A DNA stretch of 12,624 bases. Origin: CAZYXZ01 sp964651395 (GTDB lineage: Bacteria > Actinomycetota > Actinomycetes > BP-191). Made by a program: the position numbers and the translations under genes. Positions within the stretch are counted from its first letter, which is position 1; each line of letters starts with the position of its first letter. The DNA lies in NCBI GenBank assembly GCA_964651395.1, contig CAZYXZ010000086.1, positions 1 through 12,624 on the forward strand. Direction: 5' to 3'. This document shows positions 7,468 to 12,624 of the stretch, piece after piece. The notes beneath the pieces were generated by a model. The model worked only from the letters and a program-made list of their open reading frames with translations. It ran no database searches and was not told the DNA's origin.

Positions 7468-7477
7468 CCTCCCTGCC

Positions 7478-7510
7478 AGGTCTGCACCGCCGACCATTTG
7501 GCGCAGATCT
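7478..7510 (+). terminator. Hairpin after the cyclase operon, no U-tract
   Basis: AGGTCTGC (7478-7485) pairs with GCAGATCT (7503-7510) over 8 bp, with one G-U pair in the plus-strand RNA. An inner GCC/GGC pair (7489-7491/7500-7502) can extend it. It lies 11 bases past the stop codon at 7467. There is no T-run after it, so it may be an actinobacterial I-shaped terminator, or an operator for the acyl-CoA dehydrogenase genes, because it also overlaps the possible -35 at 7498. Confidence 0.4.
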
Positions 7511-7526
7511 GACGGGGCGTTAGGTT
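7498..7526 (+). promoter_or_regulatory. Possible housekeeping promoter of the acyl-CoA dehydrogenase pair
   Basis: TTGGCG (7498-7503; 4 of 6 match to TTGACA) and TAGGTT (7521-7526; 3 of 6 match to TATAAT) are 17 bases apart. Transcription would begin near 7533, leaving only about 11 bases before GTG 7544 and cutting into the GAGGAGGGAGG ribosome site at 7528-7538. The match is weak and placed by eye. No KstR-type palindrome with AAC/GTT half-sites was found here. Confidence 0.25.
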
Positions 7527-7543
7527 CGAGGAGGGAGGTCGCC

Positions 7544-8722
7544 GTGTTCCTCGACGAGACGCCGGACCAGCTCGCGCTGCGGGCCGAGCTGCGCGCGTAC
7601 TTCGCGACCCTGCTCACCGACGACGTGCGCGAGAAGCTGCTCGGCGCCGGCGAGGGCGGCGAGACCTACCGCGCGGTGGTCCGCCAGATGGGTACCGACG
7701 GCTGGCTGGGCATCGGCTGGCCCAGGCAGTACGGCGGCCAGGAGCGCCCGGAGACCGACCAGTTCATCTTCTTCAACGAGGCGCAGCGCGCCGGCGCGCC
7801 GGTCCCGCTCGTCACGCTGAACACGGTCGGCCCGACCATCATGCGGTTCGGCTCCCAGGAGCAGAAGGACCGGTTCCTGCCCGGCATCCTGCGCGGCGAG
7901 CTGCACGTCGCGATCGGCTACACGGAGCCCGAGTCCGGCACCGATCTCGCCTCGCTGTCCACCCGGGCGGTGCGCGACGGCGACGAGTACGTCGTCAACG
8001 GCAGCAAGATCTTCACGAGCGGGGCCAACGACGCCGACTTCGTCTGGCTGGCCTGCCGCACCGATCCGGACGCGCCCAAGCACAAGGGCATCTCGATCCT
8101 GCTGGTGCCGACCGACTCTCCCGGTTTCCGCTGCACTCCGATCTTCACGGTCGGCGACGTCCGCACCAACGCCACGTTCTACGACGACGTCCGCGTCAGC
8201 GCCGACAACCTGGTCGGCGAGGAGAACGCCGGCTGGAAGATGATCACCAACCAGCTCAACCACGAGCGCGTGGCTCTGGCTGCGCTCGGTGGGATGGCCG
8301 ACCGGCTGTGCGAGGACGTCACCGCTTGGGCGGCGAGCGCCCCGGCCGGCGACGGCACCGTACTGATCGACCTGCCGTGGGTGCAGGCGGATCTCGCGCG
8401 GGCGTACGCGCGCCTGGACGCCATGAAGCTGCTCAACTGGCGCATGACCGCGGACACGGCGGCGAACACGCTGAAGCCGGCCGACGCCTCGGCGGTCAAG
8501 GTGTTCGGCACCGAGGGCCTGATCGAGGTCTATCGCCTGCTCAGCGGCGTCGTCGGAGCGGTCGGGCACCTGCCGCGGCGCTCCCCCGGCGCGCTGCTGC
8601 ACGGCGACCTGGAACGCGCGTCGCGCCAGGCGCAGATCAACACGTTCGGCGGAGGTGTGAACGAGGTGCAGCGCGAGATCGTCGCCACCCTCGGGCTCGG
8701 CATGCCGCGGTCCGGCAGATGA
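7544..8722 (+). CDS. Acyl-CoA dehydrogenase subunit, ChsE4/FadE26-like (catalytic half)
   Basis: 392 residues from GTG 7544, behind a strong GAGGAGGGAGG (7528-7538). It reads like mycobacterial FadE26/ChsE4, and next FadE29/ChsE2: LRAELRAYFATLLTDD near the N-terminus, MGTDGWLGIGWPRQYGGQ (49-66), AIGYTEPESGTDLASL (123-138), NGSKIFTSGANDADFVWLAC (152-171), NQLNHERVAL (236-245), and NTFGGGVNEVQREIV (366-380). Glu241 in NHER aligns with the catalytic base of this group. The usual RxQFGxxIxxFQ flavin motif of homotetrameric acyl-CoA dehydrogenases is absent from the segment after Glu241. In sterol-degrading actinobacteria such proteins pair with a second subunit as an alpha2beta2 enzyme that dehydrogenates steroid side-chain CoA thioesters. 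The partner follows after 13 bases. FadE26 likeness is recalled from family knowledge, not searched. Confidence 0.85.
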   Translation: MFLDETPDQLALRAELRAYFATLLTDDVREKLLGAGEGGETYRAVVRQMGTDGWLGIGWPRQYGGQERPETDQFIFFNEAQRAGAPVPLVTLNTVGPTIMRFGSQEQKDRFLPGILRGELHVAIGYTEPESGTDLASLSTRAVRDGDEYVVNGSKIFTSGANDADFVWLACRTDPDAPKHKGISILLVPTDSPGFRCTPIFTVGDVRTNATFYDDVRVSADNLVGEENAGWKMITNQLNHERVALAALGGMADRLCEDVTAWAASAPAGDGTVLIDLPWVQADLARAYARLDAMKLLNWRMTADTAANTLKPADASAVKVFGTEGLIEVYRLLSGVVGAVGHLPRRSPGALLHGDLERASRQAQINTFGGGVNEVQREIVATLGLGMPRSGR

Positions 8723-8735
8723 GGCCGTCGAACCC

Positions 8736-9878
8736 ATGAACTTCACGCTGAGCGACGACCAGCAGGAGATCACACGCCTGGCGGAGCGGATCTTCGCGGA
8801 GCGCGCCGCCGCCGAGCGGGTAGCGGCGGTCGAGGCCACGACCGACCGCGTGGACCACGAGCTGTGGGCGACGCTCGCCGACGCGGGCCTGCTCGGCATG
8901 GCGATCCCCGAGGAGCACGGCGGTGCCGGCCTCGGGCTGGTCGAGCTCTGCCTCGTGCTCGAGCAGCAGGGCCGCCGCGTGGCGCCGGTCCCGCTGCTCG
9001 CGACCCTCGTCCTCGGCGCGTTGCCGATCGCCGAGTTCGGCACCGCTGAGCAGCGCGGCGCCTGGCTGCCGGGGGTCAGCGCGGGGTCGGTCTTCCTGAC
9101 CGCGGCGCTGGACGACGCCGGCAGCCGTGACCCGTTCCGGCCGGCGACGACGGCACAGAAGGACGGTCAGGGGTGGCGCCTGGACGGTCTGCGGCTCGCC
9201 GTGCCGGCTGCGCACGTGGCCGCGCGCATCGTCGTACCCGCGGGGACGGACGACGGCGGTGTGGCCCTCTTCCTCGTCGACCCGGCGGCCGAGGGAGTCG
9301 CGCTGGAGAGCGCGGAGACCAGCAACCGCGCGATCGCCCCGCACCTGCACCTCACCGGCGCGCGCGTCGGCGCGGGCGACGTCCTGGCCGGTCCGGACAC
9401 CGGCACCGACGCCCTGCGGTGGCTGCTCGACCGCGCGCACACCGGACTCGCCGCGATCGCGGTCGGGGTCGCCGAGGAGGCCGTGCGGATGACGGCGGCG
9501 TACACGAGCGAGCGGCAGCAGTTCGGCCGGCCGCTGGCTACGTTCCAGGGCGTGGCGCTGCGTGCGGCGGACGCCTACATCGACACCGAGGCGATGCGCG
9601 TGACCATGTGGCAGGCGGCGTGGCGCCTGGCCGAGGGCCTGGACGCCGAACGGGCGGTCGCGACGGCGACCTGGTGGGCGGCCGACGGCGGCCACCGGGT
9701 CGTGCACGCTGCGCAGCACCTGCACGGCGGGCTCGGAGCCGACGTCGACTACCCGGTGCACCGCTACTTCCTCTGGGGCAAGCAGATCGGCACGACGTAC
9801 GGCAGCGCCAGCGAGCAGCTCGCCGGCCTGGGCGCGCGGATCGCGCGGGACGCGAAAACGGCGGCCGCCGCGCGCTGA
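8736..9878 (+). CDS. Acyl-CoA dehydrogenase subunit, ChsE5/FadE27-like (FAD-binding half)
   Basis: 380 residues from ATG 8736; a GAGG at 8721-8724 overlaps the previous stop and is the only ribosome site seen. Motifs: LWATLADAGLLGMAIPEEHG (43-62), YTSERQQFGRPLATFQGVAL (256-275, the flavin-contacting RxxFG segment), and HLHGGLGADVDYPVHRYFLW (328-347, the GG loop and C-terminal signature). The central strand domain is short and degenerate compared with the first subunit. Where the partner has catalytic Glu241, this protein has RAHTGLAAIAV (233-243) with no acidic residue. It is therefore probably the non-catalytic but FAD-binding beta subunit, as known for ChsE5 beside ChsE4, with the same gene order as fadE26-fadE27. 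Substrate: probably a CoA-activated sterol or bile-acid side chain. The following 99-base gap separates it from the first unknown paralog. Confidence 0.85.
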   Translation: MNFTLSDDQQEITRLAERIFAERAAAERVAAVEATTDRVDHELWATLADAGLLGMAIPEEHGGAGLGLVELCLVLEQQGRRVAPVPLLATLVLGALPIAEFGTAEQRGAWLPGVSAGSVFLTAALDDAGSRDPFRPATTAQKDGQGWRLDGLRLAVPAAHVAARIVVPAGTDDGGVALFLVDPAAEGVALESAETSNRAIAPHLHLTGARVGAGDVLAGPDTGTDALRWLLDRAHTGLAAIAVGVAEEAVRMTAAYTSERQQFGRPLATFQGVALRAADAYIDTEAMRVTMWQAAWRLAEGLDAERAVATATWWAADGGHRVVHAAQHLHGGLGADVDYPVHRYFLWGKQIGTTYGSASEQLAGLGARIARDAKTAAAAR

Positions 9879-9880
9879 AT

Positions 9881-9903
9881 AGGTAATCGGTAATGACTTA
9901 CCT
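9881..9903. promoter_or_regulatory. Three-half-site repeat, candidate operator
   Basis: GGTAA occurs at 9882-9886 and again at 9889-9893 in direct orientation, and TTACC at 9898-9902 inverted. GGTAA-TGAC-TTACC (9889-9902) is a perfect 5-bp dyad, and AGGTAA/TTACCT (9881-9886/9898-9903) a perfect 6-bp one. This AT-containing cluster stands out in very GC-rich surroundings and lies just past the dehydrogenase stop. It could bind a TetR- or GntR-type regulator of the downstream gene; the regulator is not in this window. Confidence 0.4.
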
Positions 9904-9904
9904 G

Positions 9905-9924
9905 CCAGCCTGAAGACCGGCTGG
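9905..9924 (+). terminator. Small hairpin downstream of the acyl-CoA dehydrogenase pair
   Basis: CCAGCC (9905-9910) pairs perfectly with GGCTGG (9919-9924) around the loop TGAAGACC. There is no T-run behind it. It may be a weak terminator or processing site separating the dehydrogenase genes from the unknown gene at 9978. It may equally be unimportant; a 6-bp stem is common in such GC-rich DNA. Confidence 0.3.
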
Positions 9925-9977
9925 TCGGACTGCCGATAACACCCCTGTAACCGGTGCACAGGTGGAGGGGAACCGCT

Positions 9978-10547
9978 GTGTCTGAGGGCCTGGAAGCAAT
10001 CCTGCGACCTGCCGCCGTCCTCCCGAGCTCCGCCGCCGTGCGGATCGTCAGCGCCCTCGAGGCGCATGACGTGGCCAAAGAGGGCGTCTGGAACGCCACG
10101 AGCTCGATCTGGCAGCGCTACGACCGCCCCTGGGACGGCACGGCCGGCAGCCACGGCGGCGCCACGCTGCTCGGCACCGTGGCCGTCGTCTACGACCAGC
10201 CGCGCCGGCACGAGATCACCATCTTCAAGGTGTCCATCACCCCGGCCGGCGTCGCGCAGGGCTGGACCACCGACGCGCTCTGCGACGACGCCTTGCAGTA
10301 CGCCGACCTGTCGCTGGACACGTGTCCCCGGTCGGCGATGCTCCTTCCCCCGCAGATGGACCCGTTCCACGGTGAGGTCGAGCTCCCCGCGCCGGCGGCC
10401 GAGGCGGCCGCAGCGCCGGTGACCGTGCCCGCGGGGCCGGCCGCGCCCGCCGAGCAGTCCTACTTCGAGAAGGTCGACGTGGGCGAGCTGCTGCGGCTAC
10501 GGGTCCAGAAGCTGGCCGAGGTGCGCCAGCTCGGGCAGACCGGCTAG
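9978..10547 (+). CDS. Unrecognised small protein, paralog A of a convergent pair
   Basis: 189 residues from GTG 9978 with GGAGG at 9964-9968; an earlier GTG at 9954 lacks a ribosome site and does not match the paralog's N-terminus. I do not recognise the family. Residues 1-131 align without gaps to the protein at 10553-11053 with 83 identities by hand count. Shared blocks include GVWNA (36-40), WQRYDxPW (45-52), the strand-like GTxAVxYDQP and EITIxKVSI, AGVxQGWTTD (90-99), and the strictly identical LCDDALQYADLSL (101-113) followed by TCPR. Cys102 and Cys116 are in both copies. A DPFH block (128-131) ends the core. It is followed here by an Ala/Pro-rich linker (about 137-160), then DVGELL (167-172) and a charged helix. 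There is no signal peptide or membrane segment. It lies downstream of the acyl-CoA dehydrogenase pair on the same strand. Confidence 0.85.
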   Translation: MSEGLEAILRPAAVLPSSAAVRIVSALEAHDVAKEGVWNATSSIWQRYDRPWDGTAGSHGGATLLGTVAVVYDQPRRHEITIFKVSITPAGVAQGWTTDALCDDALQYADLSLDTCPRSAMLLPPQMDPFHGEVELPAPAAEAAAAPVTVPAGPAAPAEQSYFEKVDVGELLRLRVQKLAEVRQLGQTG

Positions 10548-10557
10548 TCGCTCTAGC
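10543..10557. other. Short dyad holding both convergent stop codons
   Basis: GCTAG (10543-10547) and CTAGC (10553-10557) form a perfect 5-bp inverted repeat around TCGCT. The TAG stops of the two converging paralogs sit in the two arms. It is too weak to be a convincing terminator and has no T-run, so transcripts from both sides probably overlap here. Confidence 0.4.
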
Positions 10558-11053
10558 TGTCGCGCTTGGCGCCGAAGATCTCCCGCACGTCCTTCTTCAG
10601 CAGCTCTCCGACGTCCGCGTTCCAGATCGAGGACTTGGTCGCCGGCTCCTTGGCCCGCACGTGGAACGGGTCCGCGGCCGGCGGGGGCTGCAGGTCCGCC
10701 CGCGGGCACGTGGCCAGCGACAGGTCGGCGTACTGCAAGGCGTCGTCGCAGAGCGAGTCGGTGGTCCAGCCCTGCTCGACGCCGGCGGCGGAGATGGACA
10801 CCTTGTAGATGGTGATCTCGTACTTGCTGGGCTGGTCGTAGATGACCGCGATCGTGCCCATGCTCTCCGCGGTGCCGCGACTGCCCGCGTTGCCGTTCCA
10901 CGGCTTGTCGTAGCGCTGCCACAACGCGGTCGAGGCGTTCCAGACGCCGCCCTGTGACACGTCGTGCGACTGGAGGAACGCCAGGATCTTGCGCGCCGCC
11001 GTCTCGGTCAGGATCGCCGCCGGACGGATGATCGCGCTGGTGCCTTCGGCCAC
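10553..11053 (-). CDS. Unrecognised small protein, paralog B, downstream of ipdC
   Basis: 166 residues from GTG 11053-11051, with GGAAGG and GAGAGGAA just upstream. It is the second member of the unknown family described at 9978-10547: the same 131-residue core, including both cysteines (Cys102, Cys116), the identical LCDDALQYADLSL segment and the closing DPFH. The linker is much shorter than in copy A and not Ala/Pro-rich (KEPATKSSIWN), then DVGELL (147-152) and a charged end (KKDVREIFGAKRDS). It starts 36 bases after the ipdC stop on the same strand with no terminator between, so it is probably the last gene of the ipd operon. That context suggests, but does not prove, a role in steroid or acyl-CoA catabolism. 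It may alternatively be a general stress or housekeeping protein placed there by chance. Confidence 0.85.
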   Translation of the reverse strand: MAEGTSAIIRPAAILTETAARKILAFLQSHDVSQGGVWNASTALWQRYDKPWNGNAGSRGTAESMGTIAVIYDQPSKYEITIYKVSISAAGVEQGWTTDSLCDDALQYADLSLATCPRADLQPPPAADPFHVRAKEPATKSSIWNADVGELLKKDVREIFGAKRDS

Positions 11054-11089
11054 AGGCCTTCCGTTCCTCTCGTACCCCCGTCCTTGATG

Positions 11090-12154
11090 TTATCGGCCGA
11101 GCCGCTCCAGAACTGTGGAAGCGTCGAGAACGATTCGGTCGATCAGCTCGGCGCAGCTGGGCAGGTCTTCGATCAGGCCGACCACCTGACCGGAGGCCAT
11201 GACACCCAGGTCCGGCCGCCCTTCGACCATGGCCCCGTGCAGCAGCATCGGCGCGTTGGCCGCCATTAGCACCTGGCTCCAGGTCAGCTCCTGCGTCTTC
11301 CGCATGGCCCGGCCCTCGCGGAGGATCTCCCGCCACGGCGTCCCCGACATCTTCTGGAAGGCCACCGCGCTGCGCAGTGCGCGCGTCAGCCGGCGCAGCG
11401 GACCGGACGCCTCCAACGTCTCGACCAGGTCGCTGCGAAGCACCCGGTGCGGTACGCCGTCGACCTCGCGGGTGACCACCGTGTCCGTGACGCTCTTGCC
11501 GAGGTAGACGTCCTTGACCGCCTGTGGCACCGCGCAGTCGCTGGTCAGCAGGAACCGCGTCCCCATCGCGATGCCCGAGGCGCCGTAGGCCAGCGCCGAG
11601 ACCAGCCCGCGGCCGTCGAAGTAGCCGCCGGCCGCCACCACCGGCACGTCGACGGTGTCGACCACCTGCGGCAGCAGCAGCGAGGTCGGCACGCTTCCGG
11701 TGTGGCCGCCACCCTCGCCGCCCTGCACGAGCACCGCGTCGACGCCCCACGCGGCCACCTTCTCGGCGTGCCGCTTGGCGCCGATCGACGGCATCACGAG
11801 CACGCCGCCGCCCTGCAGCCGCTTGATCAGCTCCTGCCTGGGCGCCATCGCGAACGAGGCGACGCGCACACGCTCGCGCACGAGCAGGTCGACGCGATCC
11901 GCGATGTCCGCCTGGTCGGCGCGCAGGTTCACGCCGAAGGGCGCGTCGGTGCGCTGCTTCACCTCGGCGATCGCGTCGCGCAGCTCGGCGTAGGACATCG
12001 TCGCGGCGGCGAGGATGCCGAGACCCCCGGCCGCGGACGTGGCCGCGGTCAGTCCGGGCCGGGAGACCCACCCCATGCCGGTCTGGACGATCGGGTAACG
12101 GATCCCCAGCAGCTCGGTGAGCCGGGTCCGCAGCGCGGGATGCGCTGAGCTCAT
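11090..12154 (-). CDS. ipdC: IpdC-like flavin-dependent oxidoreductase (nitronate monooxygenase fold), steroid C/D-ring degradation
   Basis: 354 residues, close to the length of mycobacterial IpdC (Rv3553), on a TIM-barrel nitronate monooxygenase/2-nitropropane dioxygenase fold. Motifs: YPIVQTGMGWVSRPGLTAA (20-38), GGLGILAAATMS (43-54), FGVNLRADQ (73-81), VLVQGGEGGGHTGSVPTSLL (141-160, with His151), PVVAAGGYFDGRG (171-183, FMN phosphate region) and GASGIAMGTRFLLT (191-204). In mycobacteria IpdC is a flavin-dependent oxidoreductase acting on the 5-hydroxy methylhexahydroindanone propanoyl-CoA-derived intermediate of ring C/D breakdown. The identification rests on these motifs and on its position directly after ipdB, as in that pathway's gene cluster. 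Its ATG overlaps the ipdB stop as ATGA (12151-12154), predicting coupled translation. The alternative, a generic nitronate monooxygenase, is less likely because of the neighbour. Confidence 0.88.
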   Translation of the reverse strand: MSSAHPALRTRLTELLGIRYPIVQTGMGWVSRPGLTAATSAAGGLGILAAATMSYAELRDAIAEVKQRTDAPFGVNLRADQADIADRVDLLVRERVRVASFAMAPRQELIKRLQGGGVLVMPSIGAKRHAEKVAAWGVDAVLVQGGEGGGHTGSVPTSLLLPQVVDTVDVPVVAAGGYFDGRGLVSALAYGASGIAMGTRFLLTSDCAVPQAVKDVYLGKSVTDTVVTREVDGVPHRVLRSDLVETLEASGPLRRLTRALRSAVAFQKMSGTPWREILREGRAMRKTQELTWSQVLMAANAPMLLHGAMVEGRPDLGVMASGQVVGLIEDLPSCAELIDRIVLDASTVLERLGR

Positions 12155-12624
12155 GCGGGAACCTCGGCGCTCCGCGTGTTCTCCGGGTCGAGCACCTCGC
12201 GGATCAACCGCAGCTCCTCGTCGCTCGGCAGCCGGGACTCCGGTACGTCGTCGGGCACGACGAGCGCGAAGCCGGTCGCCGCCGTGACCTCGTCGACGGT
12301 GACGCCGGGATGCACCGAGCGCAGCCGCATGCGGTGGTCGGGAGTCTGGAAGTCGAGCACCGCGAGGTTGGTCACGACGTGACGGAGGTCGTGGTAGCGG
12401 GACGCGGCGGGACCGGCCGCCGCGGCGCGGTCGTAGCCGACGCCGGTGACGACGTCCACCTTCTCGACGAAGACGCGCGGCCCGTGGTTGGGGACCCAGT
12501 AGCTGGTCGTGTTGTTGACCGTGTTGCCCGGAGCGCCGCGGAAGCCGAGCAGCTGTGCCTTCGGCTTCTTCATGTCGCCGATGGCCGCGAAGTTGTGGTT
12601 GCCGAAGGAGTCGAGCTGACTGCC
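12151..12624 (-). CDS. ipdB: IpdB-like subunit of the CoA-transferase-family ring hydrolase, C-terminal part (5' end outside window)
   Basis: Open from the right edge, 157 residues visible: GSQLDSFGNHNFAAIGD, then MKKPKAQLLGFRGAPGNTVN onward. The pieces GSQLDxFGNxN, FRGAPGNTVNN, YWVPNHGPRVFVEKVDVVTG and VHPGVTVDEVTAATGF belong to the beta subunit of class I CoA-transferase-like proteins. In sterol-degrading actinobacteria IpdA-IpdB of this family is a hydrolase that opens the last steroid ring of COCHEA-CoA rather than a true transferase. The ATG at 12573 is internal, since the conserved sequence continues upstream of it to the window edge. ipdA is expected just beyond the edge. The next gene, ipdC, overlaps by 4 bases. 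Other CoA-transferase beta subunits look similar, so the call leans on the coupling with ipdC. Confidence 0.85.
   Translation of the reverse strand, partial: GSQLDSFGNHNFAAIGDMKKPKAQLLGFRGAPGNTVNNTTSYWVPNHGPRVFVEKVDVVTGVGYDRAAAAGPAASRYHDLRHVVTNLAVLDFQTPDHRMRLRSVHPGVTVDEVTAATGFALVVPDDVPESRLPSDEELRLIREVLDPENTRSAEVPA

Noticed and set aside
7468..7543. KstR- or KstR2-type operator upstream of the acyl-CoA dehydrogenase pair
   Set aside because: I looked for AAC/GTT and CAAG/CTTG palindromes by eye and found none; the only symmetry is the 7478-7510 hairpin.
8637..10370. Minus-strand open frame of 577 codons over the second dehydrogenase subunit and paralog A
   Set aside because: No motifs. Its translation is the Arg/Gly-rich shadow of the plus-strand genes.
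9978..11053. Convergent paralogs as a toxin-antitoxin or mobile-element inverted repeat
   Set aside because: The similarity is protein-level with many substitutions, there are no transposase, target duplications or flanking terminal repeats, and the genes do not form a head-to-tail toxin-antitoxin pair.
12151..12573. Start of ipdB at the ATG complementary to 12573
   Set aside because: Conserved family sequence (GSQLDSFGN...) continues in frame to the window edge, so this Met is internal and the gene is cut by the window.

Overview
The window is dense, very GC-rich DNA with strong third-position G/C bias, GTG starts, ATGA gene overlaps and a deazaflavin(F420)-dependent nitroreductase-family gene. 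This points to an actinomycete chromosome; I cannot name the genus. No RNA gene, insertion sequence, prophage or CRISPR array is visible. No gene-free stretch reaches 300 bases; the largest gap is the 123-base divergent region at 1419-1541.

Layout from left to right. (1) 1-534, plus: 3' part of a PHP-domain phosphoesterase. (2) 538-1418, minus: a two-gene unit made of an RsbW-like ATP-binding kinase and a coupled small protein of unknown function. Divergent from it at 1542-3737 is a PAS-GAF-GAF-SpoIIE/PP2C phosphatase. Together these look like a partner-switching stress or sigma-factor control module whose STAS antagonist is not in view. (3) 3747-5880, minus: a quinone-oxidoreductase-like MDR protein followed by a class V (isopenicillin-N-epimerase-like) aminotransferase that appears to start at a CTG overlapping its neighbour. 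(4) 5909-7467, plus: a class III adenylate cyclase with an Rv1264-type N-terminal regulatory region, coupled to a DUF385/Ddn-like F420 protein. (5) 7544-9878, plus: a pair of acyl-CoA dehydrogenase subunits resembling the heteromeric ChsE4-ChsE5 (FadE26-FadE27) sterol side-chain enzymes. (6) 9978-10547, plus, and 10553-11053, minus: two tail-to-tail paralogs of a small protein family I do not recognise. (7) 11090-12624, minus: ipdC and the 3' part of ipdB, steroid C/D-ring degradation genes.

Regions 5 to 7 form a steroid (cholesterol, phytosterol or bile-acid type) catabolic locus. The acyl-CoA dehydrogenase pair would act on the CoA-activated side chain, and IpdB/IpdC on the last rings. Each arm ends in one copy of the unknown small protein. 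The two copies match over their first 131 residues without a gap (83 identities by hand count, about 63%) and converge with only 5 bases between their stop codons. This pair is the most novel item here and a candidate for an undescribed accessory component of actinobacterial acyl-CoA or steroid metabolism; that role is inferred from position only.
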